From contig JAAVTG010000132.1 in NCBI GenBank assembly GCA_011947345.1, forward strand, positions 1 through 64,000: 64,000 nt of DNA. The letters run 5' to 3'. Positions 1-10,112 of this stretch are shown here, one piece after another (the first letter of the stretch is position 1; the number at the start of each line of letters is the position of its first letter). The translations under genes and the position numbers were made by a program. Under the pieces are notes generated by a model. That model was not told the DNA's origin. It saw nothing but the letters and a program-made list of their open reading frames with translations, and ran no database searches. This DNA comes from Phytophthora quininea (Eukaryota > Oomycota > Peronosporomycetes > Peronosporales > Peronosporaceae).

Positions 1-3000
1 TCGCTATCTCCCAAGTCGGTAGTCTCCACAGAATCCACGAACAGCTTCCGTAGCCGCCATACTTCTCTGTCTTCGCCGAGCCGTCGAACGAGAGTACGAG
101 GCCTTCGTAGTCCTTAGGCAGGCGGGCGTACAGCAGCATGGGGTCAATCCGAACCGTCGCTGAGCCTTTGGAGGGCGGTGCTAGTGGTGCTAGCGAGTCT
201 TCGAGGTCCACAAAGCTCGTTACGGTTGCTTGGAGAAGCTTCGCGAAGTCCGTGTCCTTCTCCGGCACCCTTTGAACGATCAAATGCCATGGCGACAGGA
301 GGACTGCGAACTGCAGCGCGCGACGAACAGCGATTTGGACTTAAATACCCACTCAAGCGTCGAAAACCGCGTGTACACTCGTAATGTCTTGCCAGCAAGC
401 ATCGTATGGCACCCCTTTAGAAGTAACAGAAGCGCCAGCACCTCCTTCTCTGCGGGATGATAGTTCATCTCCGACTCCTTGAGTACCCGGCCGCGGAACA
501 GCACTGGGTGAAGTTTCGCTTCGTGCTCCTGCAGGAGGGTCGTACTCAGCGCCCACTCGTTTGCGAACAGCATGACGTGAATTTCCTTTCCGCGATCGAA
601 ATGACGAAGTATTGGTGCGTCAGCGATCATCTGTTGAAGCTTCGCGAAGGCTGCCCTGGCCTTGGTGAGGTCACCCCCGTCCGCGAAGTCGCGGTCAGTG
701 AGCTGGTAAAGCGTGGCCCCGTACACGGCAAAATCTTGGATAAAGCGACTATAGTAGTTCAGCGCACCAAGAAATGCCTGCATCCCTTTCTTGGTCGACG
801 GGAACGACAGTTCCGATATGGCTCGAGTCTTCTTAGTGTCCGCTTGGATGCCGCCGATCGAAACTTCGTGTGACAGGAAGTTAACCTTGGGCTGCATGAA
901 AACACTCTTCGTGAAACTAACACTGATTCGGCACTCCTCAAACCGGGCCAGTAATCGGTCTAACGTCGCCAAGCAGTCATCGAATGTTTCGTCGCCGAAG
1001 CAGATGTCGTCTACAAACGATCGCCGCTCGAATACCGGTGTGAACGACGATTTGTCGATTTCGCCGGTTGAGAACATGTCGGCCTCCGGACTATTGATGA
1101 ACTCCTGGAGCGGGTCGTGGGCTTCCGAAGCTTCCCTGTCAGCATCGAACTTCGTCATGGGGCCTTGCGTTGGTCTTGCGCCGCCCAACGAACGTTCGTA
1201 CGCCTCTCGGCGAAGCTCTGCGGTTTGCGATTCTGCGTCTTTCATCTGTCCGGCGAACTTTCGCCAGCCTCCTTTCGGCTGAACAAACCCCACAGAGCGT
1301 TGTCGATCATGCGTTGGTAGATCATGGGGGCGTTTTTCAGTCCGAAGGGCATTCTGAGCCACTCAAAGTGGCCGAGCGCACACACAAAGGCGGAGATTTT
1401 TCGCGCGCGAAGCGTCATTACCACGGCCCAGAAACCGCTTGCCGCGTCGAGAGAGCAAAACCAGAGGTACCCTTCCAATTCGGTAAGCAGATCGTCGACC
1501 AGAGGCATCGCGTACTCCATGATCGCGGTGATTGCATTCACCATCTTGTAATCAATGCACAGGCGAATGTCGCGACCGTTCTTCTTCATCACAATGACGA
1601 TCGGCGACGCCCATGGACTGTCCGAAAAAGCAATGAGCCCGGCCTTGAGAAGGCCTTTCAGTAGCTCGTAGAGCTTCTGCAGGTGGCGAATCGGTATGCG
1701 TCGAGCACGCTGTTTGATAGGTGTGTGTCCTTGCACATCGATATCGCACACCACCCCATACGCTGGTGGAGGCAGCGCATTCCCGCTCGAGATCATGATT
1801 TCTTCATGGAGCTTTAGAACCTGCACCAGCCGTTCTTGTTGTTCGTTCGTCATGGCAGCATTTTGTACGTTTGGGGCGGAATAGTCCAGCGCACTGGGCG
1901 AAACTTTGCTGAGGTCCGGTAGGAACGCTAACTCATGAGCGTAGTCTTCCAAGCCGACTTCATTGGCCGGGTGTTCAAACTCTCCCGCATCAACCGTCGC
2001 CGGGCTCTCTGCGGCCTCGGCGGCCACGACGCTCATCGCTGACAAGAAGGCACGATCTAGCTTCGACATCGCCACCTCTACAGGCTCAGCGATGTCGCCT
2101 TGAACAACCGCGTCCGGCTCTTCGACGTCGGTGAAGGGCAACCCCTCATTCTGAGCGGCAGGCGAAGGTTCGCTCGAGGACTGCGACCTTCTGCAGGATT
2201 GATTGGTCCGCCTGCCGACGTCACCTTGTCGACGCACGTGGTGGGCGTCGCTAGCCCCTTTACTAGCTTTCGCCATCGGGCTGATCGTATATACGTCTCC
2301 ATCGTTATCCTTGTCACTTCCTGGGCGAGGGTCCTCCTTCGGTTGTACGCTGGATGATGGCGCGCTCGCTTCGCTTGTTGACGCGTTAACTAACTCCCAC
2401 CGTTCCGCACATGTCAGCTTGCGGCGCGCACGGGTCGATAAATCATCGCTCGGCCGTGGAAGTATTTCCGTAGGTCGGGCATACTCTGGAAGCGGGACCG
2501 CCGGTGGTTGTGTCTCCAGCCACTGTGCGTAGATCTCGTATTCGCGATCGAGGAGGTGTCGATCTCGAACTCCGTCGTACGCCAGCACCTGCCAGTCCTG
2601 GTACTTGCGCGAGGTCGGACGAACGTACCCTTCTTCTCGGGGAAGATCCCCATGGGGAACCCATTTCACAAACGTCATGTGGGCCGGACAAGTGACGGCC
2701 ACCGCGCTCACATTGCTCAAGCGAAGCTTCGCTGGCTCCCCGACGATTCATGAGGACTGTGGGCACGATTTTCGACGTTCGCCGGACCCACAGCATATGC
2801 GTTTCTGACGGCGGGCGGTTCCTTTGTAGCCGGAACTCGGTCCACTCGCCTGCGTCAATATGTTTAGGTTCCGACGGTCCTCCGTCGACGTGATTCCTCC
2901 CGATCGGGGCATCCTCCGTCCTTTTAGACTTAATAAGAGGAATCATCATTTCTCCCGGAAGCTTCGCCGTGGACTGGAACAGATCCAAACGGACCCCAGC

Positions 3001-3638
3001 AGGTATCATGAAGTCCATACCCAGGACGATATCCACTCCCGCACTGTGGTCCATCACCCACATCTCGAACTCGTAGACCATCTCCCAGCCCAGCGTCACC
3101 TTCACTGCTGACCGACGTGTCGTTGTTACTGTACCTTTGTTTATTCCTTGCACGTCGATCGACCGCCCGTGATCCCGGAGGTACCGCAGGCGAATCTTCT
3201 TGGCGAAACCTGTCGAGATGACGCTGACGTTCGCCCCGGTATCGAGGAGAATCGTTGTTCGGTGGTCGTTGATCGCTCCATGTACTAGCGCCCGCATTCG
3301 GATCCTCTGGTCGTAGCGCTGCGACGACCACCACCCCAGTCGCTCTCCTTCCAAGAGCCGCATCACCTTGGGACGGGATCTCAAGGTCATCAACTGCGTT
3401 CCGCACACCATACTGGCGACCGCAGCGTCGCTCACAGGCTCCTTACTTCCTCCGTCGTTTCTGCGCTCAATATCACTGTCGGGAAGCTTGCGCTTCTGTC
3501 ACATCCGGGCCTCGTCGTTCTCACACTTCCAATTTCATCACTTAGCCATTTGTCGACCCCGACGAACGCATATATACAGTCCGCGTTCAGCGATGGTTCG
3601 ACCAACTGTGGCAGCCCGTTAGGGCCCAACCCAGTCAT
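1..3638 (-). pseudogene. Gypsy-A pol, left copy: protease, RT, RNase H (frameshifted, cut by window edge)
   Basis: The product is a retroelement polyprotein. Reading leftwards from the ATG at 3638 are a retropepsin (motif LLDTGANVSVI near 3235-3270), a linker, RT (LRMPFGLKNAP near 1340; FVDD near 1010) and a Ty3-type RNase H (YHPAEKEVLALLLLL near 430). Compared with the second copy, single-base differences break the frame near 3487, near 2745 (G run of 4 versus 5), near 1290 and near 326. The frame near 677, broken in the second copy, is open here. Because each copy is intact where the other is broken in places, the ancestral pol was probably one long reading frame. As read, this copy cannot make a full polyprotein. 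Confidence 0.85.
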
Positions 3639-3652
3639 TGTTGGCGAGCTGC

Positions 3653-4069
3653 TTAGTTTAAATGACCGTCGTCCACGAGGGTTTGAAGCTCAGTAGGTAG
3701 TTCCTTCTTATCAACCTTCGTGCGGACGAACTTCGTGAGATCTTGGAATTGGCGGAAGAGCTCGCATTGCCCCACGTCGTGGACCTGCTTGCAGAACTTA
3801 CAGCGTTTGAAGCATCGGTGGGCAGAGTGGTTAGCTCCGCCGCAGGCTGCGCATGGCCCAAAATCCCGGCGACGATTCGCACGGTCGGCGTGATGCATGT
3901 CGCGGCGATCACCGTTGAACGTTCGCTCGGTCCGCTCACCCCTGCGTTGGCGGTTGTCCGTCCGCGCATAGGTACCTTCGGCAGCAGCCCGCCTCTCGTT
4001 GTCATTCGCGGCGGCTAATAGGTCGTCGCTCTCATCTGAAGCGTAACTGTCGATGTCGCTCTCGGGAAA
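3653..4069 (-). CDS. Gypsy-A zinc-knuckle extension, left copy (-1 frame)
   Basis: This is the open -1 frame following gag. It carries two zinc knuckles in tandem, CAACGGANHSAHRC and CKFCKQVHDVGQC, as in nucleocapsid domains that bind genomic RNA. It ends at a stop at 3653, about 15 nt before the protease ATG (3638). It has no good start codon of its own, so it is probably reached by frameshifting at 4063-4069. The amino-acid sequence matches 39673-40089. Confidence 0.6.
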   Translation of the reverse strand, partial: FPESDIDSYASDESDDLLAAANDNERRAAAEGTYARTDNRQRRGERTERTFNGDRRDMHHADRANRRRDFGPCAACGGANHSAHRCFKRCKFCKQVHDVGQCELFRQFQDLTKFVRTKVDKKELPTELQTLVDDGHLN

Positions 4070-6052
4070 CTTCGCCCAGCGTCCTCGTCGCTATCACTAT
4101 CACTCCAGCGGCTTCGTCGGGAATTTGGACGTTCGCGTCTGGTGTCACGAGACTCACGGCCCTCCAGTTCGTCCAACAAGTCCGCTAGCGATGCTTCGGC
4201 CAGCGTCACACGGGGAGTGTGCCGAGAGTCATCGCGTCGGCGGTCGTAATCGCGGCGTTCCCGCCGCTCCCGTCGGCCATAGTCGTCTCGCGTGTCGTCG
4301 CGACGGCGGTCTTCACTGCGACGATAGGAATCCCCTCCGTACTTGAGCTGCTGGCTGGAGCCTCTTGCGAGCATTCGTTCTTCTCCCTTCAACATGTCGT
4401 TGATCATCTTCTCCAGCTGGCGGATGTTGGTGATACCCAGTCGACCGAGGTCTCGGTTGAGCTTGTCGTCACCGCACGTCAACAGGAACTGTTGCACGTG
4501 GTCTTTCGCGTCGCGTTCACCCTTCTCAATCTGCAAGCGGGCGTTCCTCGCGTACCCGTTCAGACGATTCAAGTAGTCGCAAATGTGCTCTTTCCGTTCC
4601 CTCGTGGCCGAATAGTACCTCGCTGGGGCTGGCTGAGTGAACTGCGAGCAATAATAGCTCATGAATTCTTGACTTAGCAGCTTCCATTTCCGACGAGTCT
4701 TCTTCGGAAGCTGACGGAACCAGTGAATGGCGCCGTCTCGAAGGCTCAACTCGAAGGCAGGACACCACTCGTCAGGTGGCGTTCTGGTTCCCTTCATCTC
4801 GTACACAAACCTCTTCAACCACTGCATGGAGTTCTCACTCTTGTTGCGTTTCCCGACGAACGGCTTAATTCGGTCGAGCGACTTGTGAGACGCGACCTCA
4901 AGCTTCGGTTGGGAATCCTCGACGTCTGAGTCGAACAGAGACTTCATCTGACGAGTCAACTCGTCGCGTGGGTCGTCCCCGTCCTCTACTTGGTCGAGGC
5001 AGTCGCCGTCACTGTCCGACGAAGTTTCGTCCCACCGGCTGTAACTGTCCACCGATCGCTGCGAACGACTCGGACTCGGGCGGCCCTCTTAGCCGCTGAG
5101 AGCGAAGCTTCAGCGGCTCCACGCCGGAAACGGGTTGTAGAACGTGGAGTCACCATGTGCGAATCTTGGAAGTACGGCGAACCTCCGGCAGCTGCGAAGA
5201 CATTCGCTTCGGGAGCAGTTTCTTTCTTCGGGGTTTCCGGCAAGGGAACTCTCGACGGGTCTTGTATCTCAATAGCTGCCCTGGCCACCGGTTGTCTTCC
5301 CTTGCCGATGTCCTTCACCCCGAATGCCGTGCGCAGCCTCTTCTTCCACTTGAACAGTTCGGCCCCAGCGACCGAAGGCGACCAAGCCTTCATCGCCGTA
5401 TTCGACGGGTACGAGCGGATTTCTGCGCCCATTGCTCGGAGTAGCGACACAGTGTCCTCAGCCACTTGTCGAGTACTCAGCGAATTCACCGGGTGTGCTA
5501 ATTCGTCTCCGAGGATCACCCACGTCGCCTGGCGCACTGAGCGAGGGTTGAATTGGCTAACCCATTCGCTCGTTCGCATAGCTTCAAGGCACCTAGCCAA
5601 CACCTTGTTCGCCGCCGGGGTGTCGCCGTTGACCGGTGGTCGTCTCCTTGGCGCGGCGTTGTCCGAACTTTCAGACTTCGCTGGCGGCTTCTCCTCGTCT
5701 GAACTTTCGTCCGAGTCATCATAGGCAGCGTCGGGTCCGCCCACTGCCTCCAACTCTTCGGCGAGATTTCGCGCGAGGGTCTCGCAGCCCCTCGGGAACC
5801 CGCAGTCAGGACCGCATCCTCGTGAACTTCCGTTTTCACTTCAGTTCCCGGAGTTGCTTCGTGGCCCTCATCGTGACTCTCGTAGTCACCGATGGCGCGA
5901 GAATCGTCGTCGTCCGACGCTTCGAAGGCGACCGACCGTTCGTCTACTGTCGCCATCCGCGTCGATGGTCGTCCCGCACTAGATCCGGCCGTGCGGGCCC
6001 CACCGGCCTTCGCCGGAGTTGCTGGTACCGCTGAAGTCGATCCTCTTGCCAT
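4015..6052 (-). pseudogene. Gypsy-A gag, left copy (two frameshifts)
   Basis: Same gene as the gag at 40035-42074. The start codon (MARGSTS...) is at 6052, 93 nt from the 5' LTR. Relative to the other copy, one G is missing from the run near 5780 and another near 5092, which splits the gene into three overlapping frames. The C-terminal two thirds contain the retrotransposon gag (capsid-like) fold: a Trp-rich core (WFRQLPKKTRRKW) followed by FMSYYCSQF and an Arg/Asp-rich tail. The -1 slippage heptamer before the zinc-knuckle frame is kept at 4063-4069. Confidence 0.8.
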
Positions 6053-6122
6053 CTTGTCTTCTCTTCTCTCCTTGTTGCTCGTAACTTGCCTAACACACGT
6101 AACAGCAAAGCGTTGGTCACAC

Positions 6123-6143
6123 CGATCCCGGGTCGCGGCACCA
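6123..6143 (-). other. Gypsy-A primer-binding site, left copy
   Basis: Two bases inside the 5' LTR, the plus strand reads like a tRNA 3' end: a T-loop-like CGATC, a CCGGG stem, a seven-base acceptor TCGCGGC, then ACCA at 6140-6143. On the minus (element) strand this gives TGGTGCCGCGACCCGG, the expected form of a PBS. The primer tRNA would have a 5' acceptor strand of GCCGCGA; its identity is not determined here. Confidence 0.7.
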
Positions 6144-6145
6144 GT

Positions 6146-6966
6146 TGTGGTGTAGGAATCCACTGAACTTTCGCTAAGGCAGCAGCGAGCTTCCGCACAC
6201 AACAATACACCTTCCAGATTGTCAGGCGAATGTTGGGCGTGATCTGAAGGAACCAGATCCGACCCTGCCCGAGCCGGTGTGGCTTCCGCTCACTGTCTAC
6301 GCTGAAGGCAAATATAAACCGACGCTACAGGCACGAGTCTTCGCCTGTACGTCCAAACACTCTCTCACACTCTCAAAACCCCGTGGCACCAGCAGACGAA
6401 GGTTGCCTAGTCCCGTGGACTCTCTTACGGGGGCGCCGGAGTATAACTCCGGCTGGAAGTCACGTTGGAATGCGACCCGCACTCCACACACAAGGGCTCT
6501 TTCGCCCAACACTCCCCTATTAATAGGGCCAAACCAAAATACACTCTAACTACCACTCTTCACTCTTGGCCTGACCAAACGAACACTCACTTCACGAAGG
6601 TCTGTGTTCGCTGGCAGGCATAACCCACGACCACAGGGCAAGGTGCTTACCTAGGACGCTTGGCCGCTTGGGAAGTCGGGGGAAATTCTGCTCTGTTTGG
6701 ATCGCCCTCTCGGGCTCTTACTCTTTCTAATCCTACCCTTATCTATGAATCTATACAAATGTCAAGTGAAACGCAAGCGTCGCCGTCGGAGCTACCCATC
6801 CGAAGATTCACGACCAGGCGATGGTTCGCAATAGCGACCACCTCGGGATAGCGACCTCCACTGAACCTTCGCCTCGCGTCGCCATTGGCCCAGCTCGACG
6901 CATTTTATCAGCCAATAGCGGAGGCGACAGTTCGTTGACGGATCTTGGAGAAATCTCCACACCACA
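6146..6966 (-). repeat. Gypsy-A LTR (5' LTR of left copy), 821 bp
   Basis: Begins TGTGGTGT and ends ACACCACA, an 8-bp terminal inverted repeat with TG..CA ends. Same length and almost the same sequence as the LTRs at 28776-29596 and 42168-42988. It contains a perfect palindrome CCCTATTAATAGGG (near 6525-6538) and a CCGGAGT/ACTCCGG hairpin (near 6437-6453). Confidence 0.95.
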
Positions 6967-7880
6967 CCATCCTCGACTGGTACAGTCGGTTTGGTGCACC
7001 CAATGTGTGGGTAGTGACTGCGAAGGTTATCTCGGAATTGTTGAACGGCCGTCAAGAATTCATCCTCGCCTACTCGTCGTGCAAAATGGGCTCGGTTGAA
7101 AGAGTCAACCGAGACATCTTGTAAGTATTGAAGGCACTGGTGCTGGAGTTCAGGATGAAGATGCAAGACTGGCCCTACTTGCTGCCACTTCTACAGTCAA
7201 GCGCCAACCACTCCCCAGTCCTATCACTATCAAACCGCGCTCCGATAGAGCTTTTCACGGGTCTTCCTTGCCCTACAGCTCTGGAGACAGTTTTCTTTCC
7301 GGAAGGGAAGGGACGTGTGGTCTCGCTGGCCCAGCCAAAACCAAGCACGGAGCAGCACCTGGCAAAACTGAGAACGAATATATTTGAGATGCATAAAGCC
7401 GCCAAGGTTGAGCGCACACGCCAAGCTAAGAGGTACCGAGCGAGACACCATTACCACCAAGCTGTAAACCTCTCCGTCGGAGACTACGTGCTGCTGTCTC
7501 GCGTCGACGAGAAGTTGCACGCTAACAAGCTACGAGTGATGTGGGTTGGCCCGTACCGTGTAGTCGGTAGCGCTGACTACTACTTCACGGTAGAACACTA
7601 GGTAAACGGCAGCACGATAGACGTGCACCCGTCTCGCCTAAAACTCTATGCAGACAAATCCCTCAACGTGAACGAAGAACTGCTGGGTCATGTGGCCTCG
7701 CAAGGCACACTTCTGGCCGTAGAGGCGATTGTGGGGCACAGAATGAAGACAGACATGCATGCCTACGAAGTGAAGGTCAAGTGGCTCGGTCTCGAAGCCA
7801 TCGAGGACTCCTGGGAGCCTATGAAGACCATAAGCGAGGATGTTCCGCAGCTACTGCTACAGTACAAATCAAGCAACTGA
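6967..7880 (+). pseudogene. Gypsy-B integrase C-terminal half and chromodomain, left copy
   Basis: Encodes the end of a Ty3/Gypsy pol. The frame resumes after the Gypsy-A insertion with LDWYSRFGAP, then KMGSVERVNRD, the integrase C-terminal region (VGDYVLLSRVDEKLHANKL) and a chromodomain (VEAIVGHR...YEVKVKWLGLEAIEDSWEP). Chromodomains direct integration of chromoviruses to marked chromatin. In-frame stops near 7122 (after VNRDIL) and near 7600 (after YFTVEH) make it non-functional. The 5' half of the gene lies outside the window for this copy. The same reading is found at 42989-43902. Confidence 0.85.
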
Positions 7881-8256
7881 CGATGATTTCCCACTGGCTG
7901 TGACCTCTCTAGTAGAAGGCAAGTCATCGCACAGCCCCCAGCAACGCCAGAACTGAGTTACAAGGCAATACTATCCTACATCATATGACATATGGAAGGA
8001 AAGTGCTTTCAACTCAAAACCTAGCTTTGGCGCAATAGGACATCATTGACAACATCTTGGTGAACGCCCCAGGCAACTTTCAAGGGCTGATTCACAATGC
8101 TAGCAACGCTGTCCACCTTCGAATCAATGACAAGCTACCATTGGTCCATATTCGGAATTCGCGATCATGATTGGACAATAAGTCGTCTGCGGGAGTGTAA
8201 CGAGGCGACGGCGACTAAACGAACTGGCTGATGCGGTTTGGAAAGCTTGGGGGCAG
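7881..8256 (+). other. Gypsy-B 3' untranslated region with polypurine tract
   Basis: A non-coding stretch between the chromodomain stop and the 3' LTR. I see no gene in it. A purine-rich run GAAAGCTTGGGGGCAG (8241-8256) directly abuts the LTR start and is a plausible plus-strand primer. The same sequence is at 43903-44278. Confidence 0.6.
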
Positions 8257-8576
8257 TGTGATGATAGCCTTGCGCATGCAGGCATCTGATGCAGCTCACC
8301 AAAACCGCAGCCAGCCCCTTTAGCAGGATCGGCGGCGTCGCCACCAGAATACGCAGTTGAAGGACGCTTACGCAAGGTCGGCTGTTGGGTTCGACTTGCG
8401 TGCTCAAGTCTACTGCAACAGCAACAGCTCTTCCTGGACGGCCTTGGAGGCCGGCGAGAGCGACTACGAGTTAGTTTAGCAACCTCAGTTTGCAACTTGC
8501 TTCAAGAGCGACAAGCAACTACCAAATACACGTTAACTTACGGGAGTTCCAGCTCCCAATTCGTGAGCACGTCACA
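8257..8576 (+). repeat. Gypsy-B 3' LTR, left copy, 320 bp
   Basis: Starts TGTGATGAT and ends CACGTCACA (TG..CA). It is followed by ATTGT (8577-8581), which equals the ATTGT preceding the 5' LTR at 25510, as expected for a 5-bp target duplication. Identical in extent to 44279-44598 and close to the solo LTR at 61566-61885. Confidence 0.92.
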
Positions 8577-10112
8577 ATTGTACGTACCAATTCATTCCAC
8601 AGCTATTGCTCGTGGTGATTCCCAGATTTGCCAGGAGGTGCGAAACCGATACGCCCGAAGCCTGAGGGGGAATCACGGCAGGCAGCCTCGGCCGCTCGCG
8701 TGAGATCGCAAGTGAAGGAGATACACACAGAGTCAACAGCGACACCACCGTGGAGAAAGCTAAGGACAGATAGAAGCCTGCTCGTACCGCGGTGCTGTAT
8801 TCTCCACCTTGCCAAGAGAAAACCACGGACAAGAGGAGTCAAGGCCGAAGGCCGGGCAGGGGATCGTGGGCCCAGCGTTCAGCCCGTCGCGAACATGGAG
8901 ACACACGAGAACACATCGGACCACAGTAACCCGGGGATGCCGCAGCGAGTCTCGACGGAGAGCAGCAACACGACGCGGAGGGGCCATCCGCCAACACGGA
9001 CGCGACCGGTCGTTACAAAACCACAGGCAACTCAAGATTACGACAGGAGACAATGGCAAGGCCAGGACAAGCAACGATCCCAAAGAATACAAGGCCAACA
9101 AGGAACCCCAGAACCTCACAGAAGTGCGGGAGCACAGTAGAAGAGCAGAGATGCCACTTTCACGGTGGCACAGTGAGGGATCTCCGCAGGATAACGATCA
9201 GTGGAGCTCCGGAAATCAAGGTCCCAGTAACGACAACCTGCACCTGATGTGGCACACGCGTGCATAAGAACCCGGCCGGTCGTTCTGTCCCCACACGCAT
9301 CCAAGGGCGATCGGACTGAAAGAGACTGAATGCATCACAAACAAAGACTTCTGCGGCACCCGTGTCCGGGACCACGGCCGACAACTTGGTCACGCTGTGG
9401 TGTCAGGTATCGCAGATATCGATGTTGAGCACGCGACGAGAACAAGAACGGTGGCCTGAGCAATACTAGTTCCCGTATCGGGCTACCGGGAGAAGCAAGA
9501 AGACGACAATGCGCCACAGCAAGTACGGGTCGAGTAACTACAGTAGTGATCAAGATACCAAGAGTTCCGCACGCGCTGGCGAGTGACCAAGTGCGCAACC
9601 CACCAAGGGGCACCGACGGTGCCGCACCGTCACTGGTTGCCGCCAACGATGTAAGGGATCCAGCACCCTCCACACGAGGCAATGGATCCGACCCGACCAA
9701 GGACTGACTGTAAAGCTTCGCCGCACCGATGCTACCCGGTATGACGAGGTATTGACGGGAAACTAAAGCGAGTCACGCGCTCGTGTGTATAGTAAGATAG
9801 CCACCCTGTTAGCTCCTGCATGTAGGTAGCTCTGGATATGAGTGGCAGAATTGGCCACCGGAGTCGCCGGGTACTACCCGGTCAGCAGGGCTGATGCCGT
9901 GCTCGCCCTGAGCGCTAACCGTTGATAACCGACAAAATAAAATAAAAATAAATCTCAATCTGTCGTCCGTAAGTTTTCCTTGAACTTGTGTGTTTATCAT
10001 GTAAACAAACATTTCAGTTACGCTCACGAGGTGATCCTTCGATGCGGTACTTTTTGTCCGTTTCGTTTCTGAGCCGATTCAAGAACGAAACCTGTGGCTG
10101 TTCACTGTGAGA
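8577..10112. other. Unit Y leader, unrecognised, about 1.5 kb upstream of the WLGC gene (Y1)
   Basis: The first 30 bases (8577-8606) are the tail of a broken WLGC-gene intron. The rest is GC-rich and I do not recognise it. An open plus-strand frame with an ATG at 8895 runs to 9140 and is rich in Arg, Gln, Thr and Pro, but it shows no domain I can name. From about 9780 the sequence turns AT-rich and LTR-like, with an AATAAAATAAAAATAAA run near 9937-9952. A short inverted repeat TGTTTATCATGTAAACA lies near 9990-10006. The last 100-200 bases should hold the promoter of the downstream gene; no clear TATA box is seen. Confidence 0.4.

Larger units (their letters stand above)
1..6966 (-). mobile_element. 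Gypsy-A retrotransposon, left copy (partial, 5' LTR to second RNase H)
   Basis: This is the promoter-side part of a 14.2-kb Ty3/Gypsy element read on the minus strand: 5' LTR (6146-6966), primer-binding site, gag, protease, RT and RNase H. The window edge cuts it inside the second RNase H. It is nearly identical to 36019-42988, with an offset of about 36,020. It sits in the integrase gene of Gypsy-B; the CCAT just right of the LTR (6967-6970) equals the target duplication of the complete copy. This copy has more single-base frameshifts than the other, mostly in C/G runs. Confidence 0.93.

Noticed and set aside
457..873. Long plus-strand open frames opposite Gypsy-A pol (also 1170-1664, 4219-4677, 4990-5724 and their counterparts at 37134-41745)
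   Set aside because: They are mirror frames of gag and pol in GC-rich DNA, show no domain, and change freely between the copies.
7122..7160. GTAAGT at the integrase stop read as an intron donor
   Set aside because: The integrase frame continues directly after the stop with no matching acceptor; a simple point mutation to TAA explains it better.
8895..9140. Arg/Gln-rich ORF in the Y leader as a real gene
   Set aside because: Present in all three units but these are recent duplicates; no domain, no introns, overlapping frames equally open. Kept only as part of the leader description.
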